A stretch of DNA of 64,000 nucleotides. It comes from an uncultured Trichococcus sp. (GTDB taxonomy: Bacteria > Bacillota > Bacilli > Lactobacillales > Aerococcaceae). Shown here piece by piece: positions 23,422 to 32,443 of the stretch (the first letter of the stretch is position 1; the number at the start of each line of letters is the position of its first letter). A program made the translations under genes and the position numbers. The DNA is taken from contig NZ_OY764015.1 of the NCBI RefSeq assembly GCF_963667775.1, positions 564,501 to 628,500 of the forward strand. Reading direction: 5' to 3'. The notes beneath the pieces are model-generated. The model ran no database searches. It saw only the letters and a list, made by a program, of their open reading frames with translations, and was not told the origin of the DNA.

Positions 23422-24177
23422 TTGGCGTACAAGGTGAAGAACGGCTTTTACGATACGAAGAAGTGGCTAAGGAAGCGGTCCAATGTCATGAGGCGTGATG
23501 AGTATAAGTGCAAGGAATGTTTAAGGTACGGAAAGACGAGTGAGGCGCAGATGGTGCATCACATCTACCCGTTGGAACACTATCCGCAATACAACTTAAC
23601 AGACATCAACCTGATCAGTCTATGCGACTCATGCCACGGAAAGATGCATGACCGTAACAACAATACTATTACCGAGATGGGTAGGTATTGGCAGGACAAG
23701 ATCAAGCTGGACCTGGGCATAACAGATGCAGACATCATCGATACCTTTCGTGTGGTGGTGGTGTGGGGTAGTCCTGGTTCGGGTAAGACAACCTATGTCA
23801 AGAAGCACATGCATGCGGGAGACATGGTGGTAGACCTGGACTACATCAAGCAGGCTATCAGTCTGCAGGGAAAGACTGCATCCATCAGTAACCTGATGCC
23901 AGTGGCACTAGACATACGCGAACACATCTACGATCTGATCAGCAAGCGTGACATCATCCATACCGAGACGGTGTGGGTCGTTGCTGGTCTGCCGAAGCAC
24001 GAGGACAGAGAGTACACAAGGAGAAGGCTTAGACCTAATGACATGGTGCACATCTCCTCGAGCTTAGAGCGTTGCATAGAGCAAGCAATGAACGATACAG
24101 ACCGTCATGACAAGGATCTGCAGGTCAAGATCATACGCAAATGGCATGAAGATTTTACAGAACCCCCCCTCATTTAA
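23422..24177 (+). CDS. HNH endonuclease fused to a P-loop ATPase/kinase-like domain
   Basis: 251 residues. N-terminal HNH domain (about 15-80): CKECLRYGK, MVHHIYPLEHYPQYNLTDINLISLCDSCHGKMH, with two CxxC pairs and the HNH core. The C-terminal domain (about 112-250) has Walker A WGSPGSGKTTYVKKHM and a Walker B-like MVVDLDYI, as in small AAA/kinase proteins. Start TTG follows AAGGGGTGATGC. HNH proteins next to terS assist terminase cutting in HK97-type cos phages; the fused P-loop is unusual. Neither activity is proven here. Confidence 0.8.
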   Translation: MAYKVKNGFYDTKKWLRKRSNVMRRDEYKCKECLRYGKTSEAQMVHHIYPLEHYPQYNLTDINLISLCDSCHGKMHDRNNNTITEMGRYWQDKIKLDLGITDADIIDTFRVVVVWGSPGSGKTTYVKKHMHAGDMVVDLDYIKQAISLQGKTASISNLMPVALDIREHIYDLISKRDIIHTETVWVVAGLPKHEDREYTRRRLRPNDMVHISSSLERCIEQAMNDTDRHDKDLQVKIIRKWHEDFTEPPLI

Positions 24178-24288
24178 TTATTTTTTTCAAAACCTAAACT
24201 CCCGGCGGTCAAAAATTTTTCCCTCCGCGGGACAACTTCAGAGAAAAGGGGGTGTGGACCAAAAAAGCAATCGAAAAGAGGTGAGAAA
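24178..24288. other. Intergenic region before terS, possible cos region
   Basis: 111 bp between the HNH gene and terS with a C7-tract at the HNH stop and a GC-rich core (CTCCCGGCGG, then CCTCCGCGGGA about 20 bp later) around an A/T run. In HK97-type cos phages the cos site lies near here, between HNH and terminase genes. I cannot define the nicks from sequence alone. Confidence 0.3.
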
Positions 24289-24654
24289 TTGGCGGGCGTA
24301 AAAACAAAAAAACAGCTAAAGAGCGCGATTGTTCGCAATATGAAAGGAGTTGGATCGTACAAAAAAGAGTATGACCAAATCATAGATATCTATGCCGGAA
24401 TGATGCATGAATATTTGCTTTTTGAAAGTGAATTTGAGGAGTCGGAGTACAAGATCACAGAGGAGTACACCAATAAAGCGGGGGCGACGAACCAAAGGAA
24501 GGTCCCTTTGCTCACTGCGATGGAGTCTTTGAGGAAAGACATCATCACCTATTCCGATCGCTTGAAGCTGAACCCGAAATCATTAGATATAGAGCCACCG
24601 AAATCAGATGTTTCCGGTTCACCGCTTGATCGATATCTCGCCTCTACAAAATGA
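24289..24654 (+). CDS. Phage terminase small subunit (P27 family)
   Basis: 121 residues, helical. The pattern YDQIIDIYAGMMHEYLLFESEFEES and KVPLLTAMESLRKDIITYSDRLKLNPKSL is typical of P27-type small terminases, which recognise packaging DNA. TTG start with AGAGGTGAGAAA. Followed by terL after 4 bp. Confidence 0.88.
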   Translation: MAGVKTKKQLKSAIVRNMKGVGSYKKEYDQIIDIYAGMMHEYLLFESEFEESEYKITEEYTNKAGATNQRKVPLLTAMESLRKDIITYSDRLKLNPKSLDIEPPKSDVSGSPLDRYLASTK

Positions 24655-24658
24655 ATAG

Positions 24659-26428
24659 ATGTACCTAACAAAAATTGATAGCCGTAATTTTGAGGTGGCT
24701 CTGGATTACGCGCAATCAATAACTGATGGAAAAAAAGTAGCTTGTAAAGAAAACAAACAGGCTGCAGAACGTTTTATCAAAGACTTGGAACGCGATGATC
24801 TCGAATTCAGGCAGGAGCAATTCGATTTTGTGATCGGCTTGATCGAAAATACAATCACGCACCAGCAAGGCGAGGACCTTTTGGGAAATCCGCTGCAGGG
24901 TAAGCCGCTTATTCTGCAGCCCTGGCAAATATTCGTCATAGTCAACTTGCTCGGATTTTTCCTGCCCGGGACGAATCTGAGGCGATTCCACGAGTCACTG
25001 CTGATGATCGCTCGGAAGAACGGAAAGACAGCCTTCGCTTCCGCGCTCGGATGGGCCTTGTCTATCCTGGAACGGAAGAGCGGATCAAAACTTTATATCT
25101 TGGCCAACAGTTTGAAACAAACAATGGAGTCCTTCGGATTCCTGAAGTACAACATTAACACGTTGAAAGATTCAACAATCCGGATCAGGGACAACAACCA
25201 GGAACACTCGATCGCGAAAGATTTCAGCGATGGCGGATCATTCTTTCTGCAGGCGTTGGCATCGGATCCGAAACGTTTAGACTCGTTGAACAGTAACTTG
25301 CTGATCCTGGATGAGGTGCATACCTGGGCTTCGGCCAAACGGTATATCCTGATGAAAAACTCGCAGAAAGCCTATCGAAACAAGTTACTCATTGCGATTT
25401 CTACTGCCGGAGATATCCCGAACGGATTTTTGGCCAACCGTCTCAAGTATTGTCAGAACGTGCTAAATGGAACGATTGTGGATGATGAGTATTTTATCTT
25501 TATCTGCAAAGCGGACCAGGATGAAAAAGGGCAAGTTTTAAACTACACAGATCCGGCCATACTGGAAATGGCAAACCCTTCCTGCGGTGTATCTGTTTCC
25601 TTGGAAGACCTGATTAGGGATGCAGAGTTGGCCATGAACGATCCTCAAACGAGAGGGGAGTTCTTGAACAAAACGCTGAACGTCTTCACGAACTCGCTCA
25701 AGTCCTACTTTGACACAAATGAGTTCCGATATTCGGATCAGCTGTATAACTGGTCAATGGAAGAGTTGGCCAAACTGAAAATCGATTGGTACGGCGGCGC
25801 CGACTTGTCGAAGCTGCATGACTTAACGGCTGCAGCGCTTTACGGTCGATACAATTTCAACGGCAAACAAATCGACATTGTTATCACACACGCGTTCTTC
25901 CCGATCGTGGCCGCACATGACAAAGCCGAAAAAGATGCCATCCCACTCTTTGGTTGGCAGGATGATGGCGTGCTGACAATGAGTAACACGCCGACTGTCA
26001 GCTATGACGACATTATCGACTGGTTCAAAAAAATGAAACAGATGGGATTCAAAATCAAACTGGTCGGATTCGACAAAAAGTTCGGCCGCGAGTTTTTCCT
26101 CGGCATGAAACGCTCCGGCTTCCGGATTGTGGATCAGCCGCAGTATTTTTACAAGAAATCAGAAGGGTTTCGGCGCATTGAGGCGAAAGCCAAGAATGCA
26201 GAACTCTACTACGTGCATAACCAAGCATTTGAATATTGCGTCGGAAACGTCCGAGCCATCGAAAAAACGGATGACATGATCCAGTATGAAAAGATTGATG
26301 GAGACGGCGGAACGCAACGTATCGACTTATTCGATGCAGCGGTATTCGGGGCTGTCCAGATGCTGGAAGATTTATCGAAAGGTGCCAGCGCAAGCAAGTG
26401 GCTAGGTGCTAAAACAGACGGGAGCTGA
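24659..26428 (+). CDS. terL: Phage terminase large subunit
   Basis: 589 residues. The N-terminal ATPase domain has Walker A-like [16 protein letters not shown] (around 115) and Walker [16 protein letters not shown] (around 217). The C-terminal nuclease region includes [20 protein letters not shown] (Asp) and [14 protein letters not shown]. This is the Terminase_1/HK97-like type that powers DNA packaging through the portal. No clear RBS is seen beyond coupling to terS. Confidence 0.95.
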   Translation: MYLTKIDSRNFEVALDYAQSITDGKKVACKENKQAAERFIKDLERDDLEFRQEQFDFVIGLIENTITHQQGEDLLGNPLQGKPLILQPWQIFVIVNLLGFFLPGTNLRRFHESLLMIARKNGKTAFASALGWALSILERKSGSKLYILANSLKQTMESFGFLKYNINTLKDSTIRIRDNNQEHSIAKDFSDGGSFFLQALASDPKRLDSLNSNLLILDEVHTWASAKRYILMKNSQKAYRNKLLIAISTAGDIPNGFLANRLKYCQNVLNGTIVDDEYFIFICKADQDEKGQVLNYTDPAILEMANPSCGVSVSLEDLIRDAELAMNDPQTRGEFLNKTLNVFTNSLKSYFDTNEFRYSDQLYNWSMEELAKLKIDWYGGADLSKLHDLTAAALYGRYNFNGKQIDIVITHAFFPIVAAHDKAEKDAIPLFGWQDDGVLTMSNTPTVSYDDIIDWFKKMKQMGFKIKLVGFDKKFGREFFLGMKRSGFRIVDQPQYFYKKSEGFRRIEAKAKNAELYYVHNQAFEYCVGNVRAIEKTDDMIQYEKIDGDGGTQRIDLFDAAVFGAVQMLEDLSKGASASKWLGAKTDGS

Positions 26429-26433
26429 AATTA

Positions 26434-27633
26434 TTGTCAAGAAAAGGTAAAAAAAATCGAGAACAAATCAGATCAGAACCAGTGAGCTGGATGTTATCAA
26501 CGGAAGCTTATGACACGCTGGTTGTTAAAGGCTATACGCGTCTGAGTGACAATCCGGAGGTCCGGATGGCCGTGCACAAGATTGCGGATCTGGTGTCTTC
26601 TATGACAATCCATCTGATGCAAAACACGGAAGACGGAGATATTCGAATTAAAAACGAGTTGTCCAGGAAGATCGATATTAATCCCTACAAGACGATGAGC
26701 CGGAAGAAATGGGTTTACAACATAGTCAGCAGCATGCTTCTAACGGGTGACGGAAATAGCGTGGTCTACCCGAAGATTGATGATCGCGGGCTGATAGCGG
26801 ATCTTGTACCGCTGCCGCCGTCGAGAGTGTCTTTCAAGGGCGATGAATTTGATTACAACGTCATTTACAATCACCAAACTGTTTATAGCCCGGACGAGGT
26901 ACTGCATTTTGCTATTAACCCGGATCCCGAAAAGCCCTGGCTAGGAACAGGCTACCGCATTGTGCTGAGGGATATCATCAAGAACCTGAAGCAAGCGACG
27001 GCTACAAAGAATAGCTTTATGTCCGGCAAGTACATGCCATCGCTGATCGTCAAAGTTGACTCATTGACAGCCGAATTATCCAGCGAAGAAGGACGCGACG
27101 GCGTTTATAACAAGTATCTAGAAAGTAGCGAAGCGGGTAAGCCGTGGATCATTCCAGCCGAGATGCTAGAAGTGCAGCAAGTCAAACCGCTAACGCTGGA
27201 AGATATTGCGATTAACGAATCAGTACAACTGGACAAGACAACAGTCGCCGGCATTATGGACGTTCCCGCCTTTTACCTGGGCGTTGGAAAATTCGACAAA
27301 GTGGAGCATAACAATTTCATTAACACGCGGATCAAGTCGATCGCAGAAACCTTGCAACAAGAACTAACGATGAAAACTCTATACAGCCCGGACCTTTATT
27401 GGAAATTCAACTCCCGGTCGCTGTATGCGTATGACATCAAAGAGTTGACTGAAATCGGCATGAATATGTACAAGATGGGTCTTATGGACGGAAATGAAGC
27501 GCGCGATCTCGGCGGATTCGGACCGAAGCCAGGACTGGATGAACTGGTCATTCTGGAAAACTACATTCCGAAAGGCATGATCGGAGATCAAGGGAAATTG
27601 AAACAAGGTGGTGAAACAGAAGATGGAGAATAG
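26434..27633 (+). CDS. Phage portal protein (HK97 type)
   Basis: 399 residues. The sequence carries the HK97-portal pattern: [68 protein letters not shown] and [15 protein letters not shown]. It forms the dodecameric DNA channel. TTG start behind GGGAGCTGAAATTA. It overlaps the protease gene. Confidence 0.94.
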   Translation: MSRKGKKNREQIRSEPVSWMLSTEAYDTLVVKGYTRLSDNPEVRMAVHKIADLVSSMTIHLMQNTEDGDIRIKNELSRKIDINPYKTMSRKKWVYNIVSSMLLTGDGNSVVYPKIDDRGLIADLVPLPPSRVSFKGDEFDYNVIYNHQTVYSPDEVLHFAINPDPEKPWLGTGYRIVLRDIIKNLKQATATKNSFMSGKYMPSLIVKVDSLTAELSSEEGRDGVYNKYLESSEAGKPWIIPAEMLEVQQVKPLTLEDIAINESVQLDKTTVAGIMDVPAFYLGVGKFDKVEHNNFINTRIKSIAETLQQELTMKTLYSPDLYWKFNSRSLYAYDIKELTEIGMNMYKMGLMDGNEARDLGGFGPKPGLDELVILENYIPKGMIGDQGKLKQGGETEDGE

Positions 27634-28228
27634 GTTAGGTATGACGCACACGCGGACTTTCCACACGGAGTTAGAAACACGCGAAGAGCAAGACGGCGTC
27701 TCCGAAAAAGTAATTGAGGGCTACTTCTCGGTGTTTAACAACGAAACCGAATTGTGGCCAGGGGCATACGAATCAATCGCAACAGGCGCATTCGATGGGA
27801 CGATCAGCAATGACATCCGCGCTCTGATCAATCACGATGCACGTTTGGTGCTCGGGCGAAACAAATCCGGAACGCTGGATTTGAGGATCGATAGCCGAGG
27901 CTTGTGGGGCACTGTCAAGGTAAACGAAAAAGATGTGGATGCAATGAACCTATACGAGCGCGTGAAACGCGGGGACGTGGATCAATGTTCATTCGGTTTT
28001 AATATTCTGGCAGAAGAAACGGAGTTCCGGGATGATGGGTCGATTAAATGGATCATTAAAGAAATCGATCTCCATGAGGTTTCCGTCGTTACGTTCCCAG
28101 CTTATGAAGAAACAGGTGTGCAGGCACGGCATAAAGATTTAGAGCAGATGAAGCAGCGTATGAAAGAAGAGAAAAAACTCAGATTAAGGGAGAGGTTAGA
28201 AAATGTTAAAACAACTAATGCTACGTAA
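27623..28228 (+). CDS. HK97-family prohead protease
   Basis: About 201 residues, caudoviral prohead serine protease. Conserved features: [27 protein letters not shown] (catalytic His) and [10 protein letters not shown] (catalytic Ser in CSFGF), then [15 protein letters not shown]. It matures the prohead by cutting the scaffold/delta domain of the capsid protein. Start ATG 27623 overlaps the portal; GTG 27608/27611 or ATG 27641 are alternatives. Confidence 0.93.
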   Translation: MENRLGMTHTRTFHTELETREEQDGVSEKVIEGYFSVFNNETELWPGAYESIATGAFDGTISNDIRALINHDARLVLGRNKSGTLDLRIDSRGLWGTVKVNEKDVDAMNLYERVKRGDVDQCSFGFNILAEETEFRDDGSIKWIIKEIDLHEVSVVTFPAYEETGVQARHKDLEQMKQRMKEEKKLRLRERLENVKTTNAT

Positions 28229-29624
28229 AAAGATAAATTCGGCAAGAGCAGCGCTTGAGGAGTATTTAAAAGCGGATAACTTCGAAAAACGCAGCACTGA
28301 TCTGGAAACGGCTATCACGGAGGCTGAAACGGATGAAGAAATCGCAGCTGTAGAAGATGAAATCAAACAGTTGGATGAAGAGAAGACGGCTTTCGAAGAA
28401 AAGAAATCTTCCTTGGAGGAGGAAGTTCGAAAATTGGAAGGCGAATTAAAAGAGCTGGACGACAATCAACCGAAACCAGGCGAAGGCACTGAAGGACGTT
28501 CCAAAGAAAATAAAGGCCAAATCAGAGGGGGACAAACAAACATGTTAACAAGATACAAAGCATTCAAAGGTATGCAACGTGCGCAAGTGGAGGAATTGAT
28601 CAAGCGTGATGATGTGCAAGAGTTCTTGACTCGTGCAAGAACGGTCATCTCAGAAAAACGTTCCGTATCAGGCGCAGAATTACTCGTTCCAACAGTTATG
28701 CTGGACATCCTGCGAGACACAATCAACAACTATTCTAAATTGATCTCAAAAGTAAACTTGAAGCCAGTTAAAGGCAAGGCCCGCCAAAACATCACTGGCG
28801 TCGTTCCTGAGGGCGTATGGACGGAAATGGTCGGAACCTTGAACGAATTGAACTTCACGTTCGCGCAAGTCGAAGTCGATGGTTATAAGGTCGGTGGATT
28901 TATTGCGATTCCAAACTCAACCCTGGAAGATTCAGATATCGCTTTAGCAAACGAAATCTTGGACGGCATGGGACAAGGTATCGGGTTGGCAATCGATAAA
29001 GCAATCCTTTACGGTACAGGTACAAAAATGCCAGTCGGTATCGTGAAGCGTTTAGCTGAAGCCGCTAAACCAGCTTACTACGGCAGCACAGAAACGTGGG
29101 CTGACCTAAGAACAACAAACTTGTTAGTAATCACAGCTGTCGGGAAAGATGATCCGACTGTCGGGGATCGCATTTTCTTCCAAGACTTGGTTCGCAAGCT
29201 CGGCGTTGCCAAACACGACAAAGCTTCCGGCTCTAAATTCTGGGCAATGTCAGAAAAAACACTGACAGAACTGAAAGCACGCGGGCTATCATTCAATGCT
29301 GCAGGCACAATCGTTTCCGGGATCGATGCGACCGTCCCTGTTGTTGGTGGAGATGCTGTCGCGCTGAACTTCATTCCGGACAACGTGATCATTGGTGGAT
29401 ACGGAATGATGTACTTGCTTGCCGAACGTGAAGGAACGTCCCTGGCACAATCCGAGCACGTTCAATTCATTCAAGAAAACACTGTCTTCCGCGGAAGCGC
29501 GCGTTACGATGGACGTCCTGTATTCGGTCAAGCATTTGTTGCAATCAATATTTCTCAAGCAGACCTTGCCGCTGCACCGGTAGCCAACGCAGTGACATTC
29601 GTATCAGATACAGCCAACGCTTAA
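28203..29624 (+). CDS. Major capsid protein (HK97 fold) with delta-like coiled-coil domain
   Basis: 473 residues. Residues about 1-105 are a charged coiled-coil (EDEIKQLDEEKTAFEEKKSS), acting as an internal scaffold that the protease removes. Cleavage probably lies near the GQTNMLTRYKAF region. The rest is HK97-gp5-like: ISEKRSVSGAELLVPTVMLDIL, GVVPEGVWTEMV and GGFIAIPNSTLEDSDI. It overlaps the protease gene by 26 bp. The stop codon lies within a palindrome (29614-29631). Confidence 0.94.
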   Translation: MLKQLMLRKKINSARAALEEYLKADNFEKRSTDLETAITEAETDEEIAAVEDEIKQLDEEKTAFEEKKSSLEEEVRKLEGELKELDDNQPKPGEGTEGRSKENKGQIRGGQTNMLTRYKAFKGMQRAQVEELIKRDDVQEFLTRARTVISEKRSVSGAELLVPTVMLDILRDTINNYSKLISKVNLKPVKGKARQNITGVVPEGVWTEMVGTLNELNFTFAQVEVDGYKVGGFIAIPNSTLEDSDIALANEILDGMGQGIGLAIDKAILYGTGTKMPVGIVKRLAEAAKPAYYGSTETWADLRTTNLLVITAVGKDDPTVGDRIFFQDLVRKLGVAKHDKASGSKFWAMSEKTLTELKARGLSFNAAGTIVSGIDATVPVVGGDAVALNFIPDNVIIGGYGMMYLLAEREGTSLAQSEHVQFIQENTVFRGSARYDGRPVFGQAFVAINISQADLAAAPVANAVTFVSDTANA

Positions 29625-29635
29625 GCGTTGGTTTT
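29614..29635 (+). terminator. Palindrome at the capsid gene stop, possible attenuator
   Basis: CCAACGCTTAAGCGTTGG is a perfect 18-bp palindrome containing the TAA stop, followed by TTTTC. It may partially terminate late transcription or stabilise the capsid mRNA. No other terminator lies within the head-gene operon. Confidence 0.55.
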
Positions 29636-29659
29636 CACTAATTGAGAGGTGGGGACAAA

Positions 29660-29908
29660 ATGAAATTTAAAGTAAAAGCCAAAACAATGTTCATCGATGG
29701 GGAAGCTAAAAAGACGCGGGACCGCGAAGAAATATTCGTGACTTCTGCCGAACGCTATGCACTAATGGCCGGAAAACTCGTCGAATTGATCGAAGAAATT
29801 GAAGAACAGGAACCTGCAGAAGAAGAAACCGAAGTGGTGGATGCAGAACCTGCAGTAGAACCCGCAAAGCCTAAGAGGAGCAGAAAAACAACAAAGGATG
29901 ATGCGTAA
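29660..29908 (+). CDS. Hypothetical head-region protein
   Basis: 82 residues with a very acidic middle (EEIEEQEPAEEETEVV) and a basic Lys/Arg tail (KPKRSRKTTKDDA). Position after the capsid gene suggests a small head protein. RBS GAGGTGGGGACAAA before ATG 29660. It overlaps the connector start (TAATG). Confidence 0.7.
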   Translation: MKFKVKAKTMFIDGEAKKTRDREEIFVTSAERYALMAGKLVELIEEIEEQEPAEEETEVVDAEPAVEPAKPKRSRKTTKDDA

Positions 29909-30171
29909 TGTTTGAAGGTGCATTAGATCTGGTTAAGGCCAGGTTAGGGATAACGTCGACGGCTAGGGATGTTTATCTGAAGGCCGTAATCAGTGGCGTT
30001 GTGAGTGAGTTGTCAAGCATTCAAGGGATCGTTCTGAATGAGAATATCCCAGCTCATTTGATGTTCGTCGTTGACTATGCAGAATTTCGTTATTCAAACC
30101 GCGAAAGCCCGGCAATGCCAAGGCACCTTCAATTCCGCATGCATAACCTTATGCTGAGCGGGGGTGAATGA
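29908..30171 (+). CDS. Head-tail connector protein (gp6-like)
   Basis: 87 residues, helical. FEGALDLVKARLGITSTARDVYLKAVISG and FVVDYAEFRYSNRES match the phage_gp6 connector family that extends the portal ring. Position between capsid and closure protein agrees. Confidence 0.85.
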   Translation: MFEGALDLVKARLGITSTARDVYLKAVISGVVSELSSIQGIVLNENIPAHLMFVVDYAEFRYSNRESPAMPRHLQFRMHNLMLSGGE

Positions 30172-30172
30172 C

Positions 30173-30487
30173 ATGTTTAATTACGATATCGACCTAGGTA
30201 AAGTTGCTGAAACGATCGTTAAGAATGAGGTTGCGCGAACGATTAATTGGACGTATAGGCTCGCGAACAAATTGGATGACAACATGTCCGAGTTTTACAA
30301 GGCTGCTGCAGTCGGCTTGAAGCCTGAATTAACCTTCGAGATAAATGATTTCGAATATGGTGACGAAAATTATCTGCGTTATCCTTCTGTATCAGGAACG
30401 GTATACACGATCATTCGCGCTCCGAAACGTGGAGAAATGCGGGAACTCGTATGTGTTACGTTGACAGGGGTTGGTAACGATGGTTAG
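30173..30487 (+). CDS. Putative head closure / head-tail joining protein
   Basis: 104 residues, no strong motif. Its place between the gp6-like connector and the gp10-like protein is that of a head closure protein. ATG 30173 follows GGGGGTGAATGAC; the frame also allows GTG 30164. Confidence 0.6.
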   Translation: MFNYDIDLGKVAETIVKNEVARTINWTYRLANKLDDNMSEFYKAAAVGLKPELTFEINDFEYGDENYLRYPSVSGTVYTIIRAPKRGEMRELVCVTLTGVGNDG

Positions 30488-30836
30488 AAAAGCTTTCACA
30501 ATGGAATCAAACGTTGATAAGATTATCGAAAAAATTCAAGAAAAACCACACATGGTAATGAATCAGATCGGATCGCAGTTAAAACGAGAAATCAAAGCAA
30601 ATACAATGAAGTCCGCCTTCTTCAGGCGTGAGAAAATACTTTCGAGGTCACTTGGGTATTGGGCCAGAAGGCAAGAGAAAGACATTCAGATTGGATTTAA
30701 AATGTCTATCCCTGGCATCGTCGGAAAAATGATAACAGGCGCCGAACCCGATCCGATAAAACCGATAGTGTTGAAAAATGCAGAATTAATAAAACAATTA
30801 ATCGGTAAAGCGCTAGACGAAATAAGAGGTGAGTGA
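30480..30836 (+). CDS. HK97 gp10-like tail-completion/neck protein
   Basis: 118 residues, basic and helical: SQLKREIKANTMKSAFF, LSRSLGYWARRQEKDIQIGFKMSI. HK97-gp10-type neck proteins have this size and position. RBS AGGGGTTGGTAACG before ATG 30480, overlapping the previous gene by 8 bp. Confidence 0.65.
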   Translation: MVRKAFTMESNVDKIIEKIQEKPHMVMNQIGSQLKREIKANTMKSAFFRREKILSRSLGYWARRQEKDIQIGFKMSIPGIVGKMITGAEPDPIKPIVLKNAELIKQLIGKALDEIRGE

Positions 30837-30837
30837 T

Positions 30838-31218
30838 ATGGATGCAAACGCGGTAGCTGATGAGATAGCTATTTACCTGGAAGCGAAACATGAGAGAGTT
30901 TATCGGATCAAAGCTCCGCAATCTCCGGAATTTCCTTACGTCGTTTACAGAATTGATACTATCGCAGACACTTTCCCATCGGATGACGTCGTAATAATAA
31001 TCGATGTTTATGAGGATGCAGCTAAGAGTGTCAGAGGTATCGAAAGTATTGCAGATGCGATTGACGGTGAGCTTAATCATGGAGTTATAGACACACCTGC
31101 AGTTAATATGCATTTTGAGAGAACGATCAGACAATACATTCCGGAAGAAGAACTCATGGGCGTTCACTTGGTCCAAATGCAATACACAACAAGAATTTAC
31201 TTTAAGGGAGAGGTATAA
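30838..31218 (+). CDS. Putative tail completion/terminator protein
   Basis: 126 residues: ADEIAIYLEAKHERVYRIKAPQSPEFPYVVYRI is the opening typical of phage tail terminator proteins (DUF3168-like). It lies just before the tube protein as expected. RBS AGAGGTGAGTGAT before ATG 30838. Confidence 0.7.
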   Translation: MDANAVADEIAIYLEAKHERVYRIKAPQSPEFPYVVYRIDTIADTFPSDDVVIIIDVYEDAAKSVRGIESIADAIDGELNHGVIDTPAVNMHFERTIRQYIPEEELMGVHLVQMQYTTRIYFKGEV

Positions 31219-31220
31219 AC

Positions 31221-31736
31221 ATGGCTACAGCAGAAAAGATTTTGCTAGGGTACGGCATTGTTACGGTCGGCACAACGCCGATCGGATTAACGCGTGGTGG
31301 ATCCGCATTCACTGTCGAACGTGAGTACAGGGAAATTCAAGCTGACGGAGATAGAGGGCCTGTGAAAGGTCGTATCGTCATCGACACCGAGCGTGCGAAA
31401 TTGGTCGTCAATGCATTGGAGTTGTTTAACGCGACGGATATGAATAAATATTATCCAGGTATGAGCGTTGGGCTGGATGTGGAAGAAAGCCCGAAGAAAC
31501 ATACAATGACGTCAACTTTATCTATCGTTTCAGGAGATTACAATGATGTTAAGTGGGTCGGAAAAACGAAAGATGGAAAAGCCGTAACAATCATTGTTAA
31601 AGATGCAATTAATATGGACAACTTAGAATGGAAGCTAGAAGACAAAAATGAAGTCGTTCCTTCTATTGGGTTCACGGCAACTTACGACGAAGCGGCTCGT
31701 GATACTGCTCCATGGAGTGTTGATTACGCAGTTTGA
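31221..31736 (+). CDS. Major tail (tube) protein
   Basis: 171 residues, beta-rich: GYGIVTVGTTPIGLTRGGSAFTVEREYREIQADGDRGPVKGRI, then KLVVNALELFNA, is the typical siphophage tube pattern. RBS GGGAGAGGTATAAAC. Followed by a small terminator-like hairpin and the chaperone gene, the standard order. Confidence 0.88.
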   Translation: MATAEKILLGYGIVTVGTTPIGLTRGGSAFTVEREYREIQADGDRGPVKGRIVIDTERAKLVVNALELFNATDMNKYYPGMSVGLDVEESPKKHTMTSTLSIVSGDYNDVKWVGKTKDGKAVTIIVKDAINMDNLEWKLEDKNEVVPSIGFTATYDEAARDTAPWSVDYAV

Positions 31737-31738
31737 TG

Positions 31739-31766
31739 AGAAGGGGAGTAATCTCCTTCTATTTTT
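31739..31766 (+). terminator. Weak terminator after tail tube gene
   Basis: AGAAGG-GGAG / CTCCTTCT hairpin with a two-base bulge and 4-nt loop, followed by ATTTTTC. Probably a partial terminator that raises tube protein relative to downstream genes. Confidence 0.5.
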
Positions 31767-31789
31767 CGTAGCAAACAGGAGGAATACGG

Positions 31790-32161
31790 ATGATAATTAA
31801 GGATTTTGATCTCGACGACGTGTTTTTGATGTCGGAAATCATAGAAAAAATGGAATTGGAAATGGACACCGACGCCATTATCAAGAAGACTAAAATTGCT
31901 AAAATGACAGGAAAAAAAGATGCTTCCGCTCTTGGGAAAGATGTACTAATGAGTCTTGGAATTGATCTTTCCACAAAGCTCATCAGAAAACTGCATAAAG
32001 CAAAGCGCGAAGTAAAACAACTGATCTCTAATTTAACTGGATTGGAATTGGAAAACGTTGGGAAGATGAGCATGAAAGACATGAAGGGTTTTTTCATGGA
32101 ACTCGTGCAGCGTGAAGGCTTCGAAGATTTTTTATCGCAAGCAGGAGAAGCGACCGAATAA
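31790..32161 (+). CDS. Tail assembly chaperone (gpG-like)
   Basis: 123 residues, helical: IKDFDLDDVFLMSEIIEKMELE and VKQLISNLTGLELENVGKM, as in phage tail assembly chaperones between tube and tape measure. The reading frame passes the heptamer TTTTTTA (32128-32134) shortly before its stop. RBS ACAGGAGGAATACGG. Confidence 0.85.
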   Translation: MIIKDFDLDDVFLMSEIIEKMELEMDTDAIIKKTKIAKMTGKKDASALGKDVLMSLGIDLSTKLIRKLHKAKREVKQLISNLTGLELENVGKMSMKDMKGFFMELVQREGFEDFLSQAGEATE

Positions 32162-32427
32162 ATATAACGGACTTACTCCTGAAAAGGTATGGGAATATAG
32201 AATACGTTTTAAGAATGCCGCTAAAGCAGTCGCTCAAATTGCTTGAAAAAGCGAGTGATGAGGACAAGAGGGAGACGTATTACAAGTGGTGGTTAGTGAG
32301 ATATCCTCAATACACATCAAGTAACTACGAGTCTTTCGACGAGTTCTACGAGAAATTTTTCCCACCAGCAGTAGAATACGACATGCGTTCAAAAGATGAG
32401 TTGATGGCAGAGCTATTACTCTTGTAG
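31790..32427 (+). CDS. Tail assembly chaperone fusion (gpGT-like) by -1 frameshift
   Basis: A -1 shift at TTTTTTA (codons GAT TTT TTA; 32128-32134) joins the first 115 residues of the gpG-like frame to a 97-residue extension ending at TAG 32427, about 212 residues in all. The extension includes KQSLKLLEKASDEDKRETYYKWWLVRYPQY and has no independent RBS of quality; its first in-frame ATG is at 32215, far inside. gpG/gpGT frameshifting is established for lambda and many siphophages. The site here is seen; its use is inferred. The split is encoded in two segments: 31790-32134 and 32134-32427. Confidence 0.75.
32128..32134 (+). other. Programmed -1 ribosomal frameshift heptamer
   Basis: TTTTTTA in the correct register (T TTT TTA relative to the chaperone frame), of the X-XXY-YYZ class. 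CAGGAG (32141-32146) can pair with CTCCTG (32176-32181) just downstream, a possible stimulatory stem. Confidence 0.75.
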
Positions 32428-32443
32428 GAAGGGGGTATGACAT

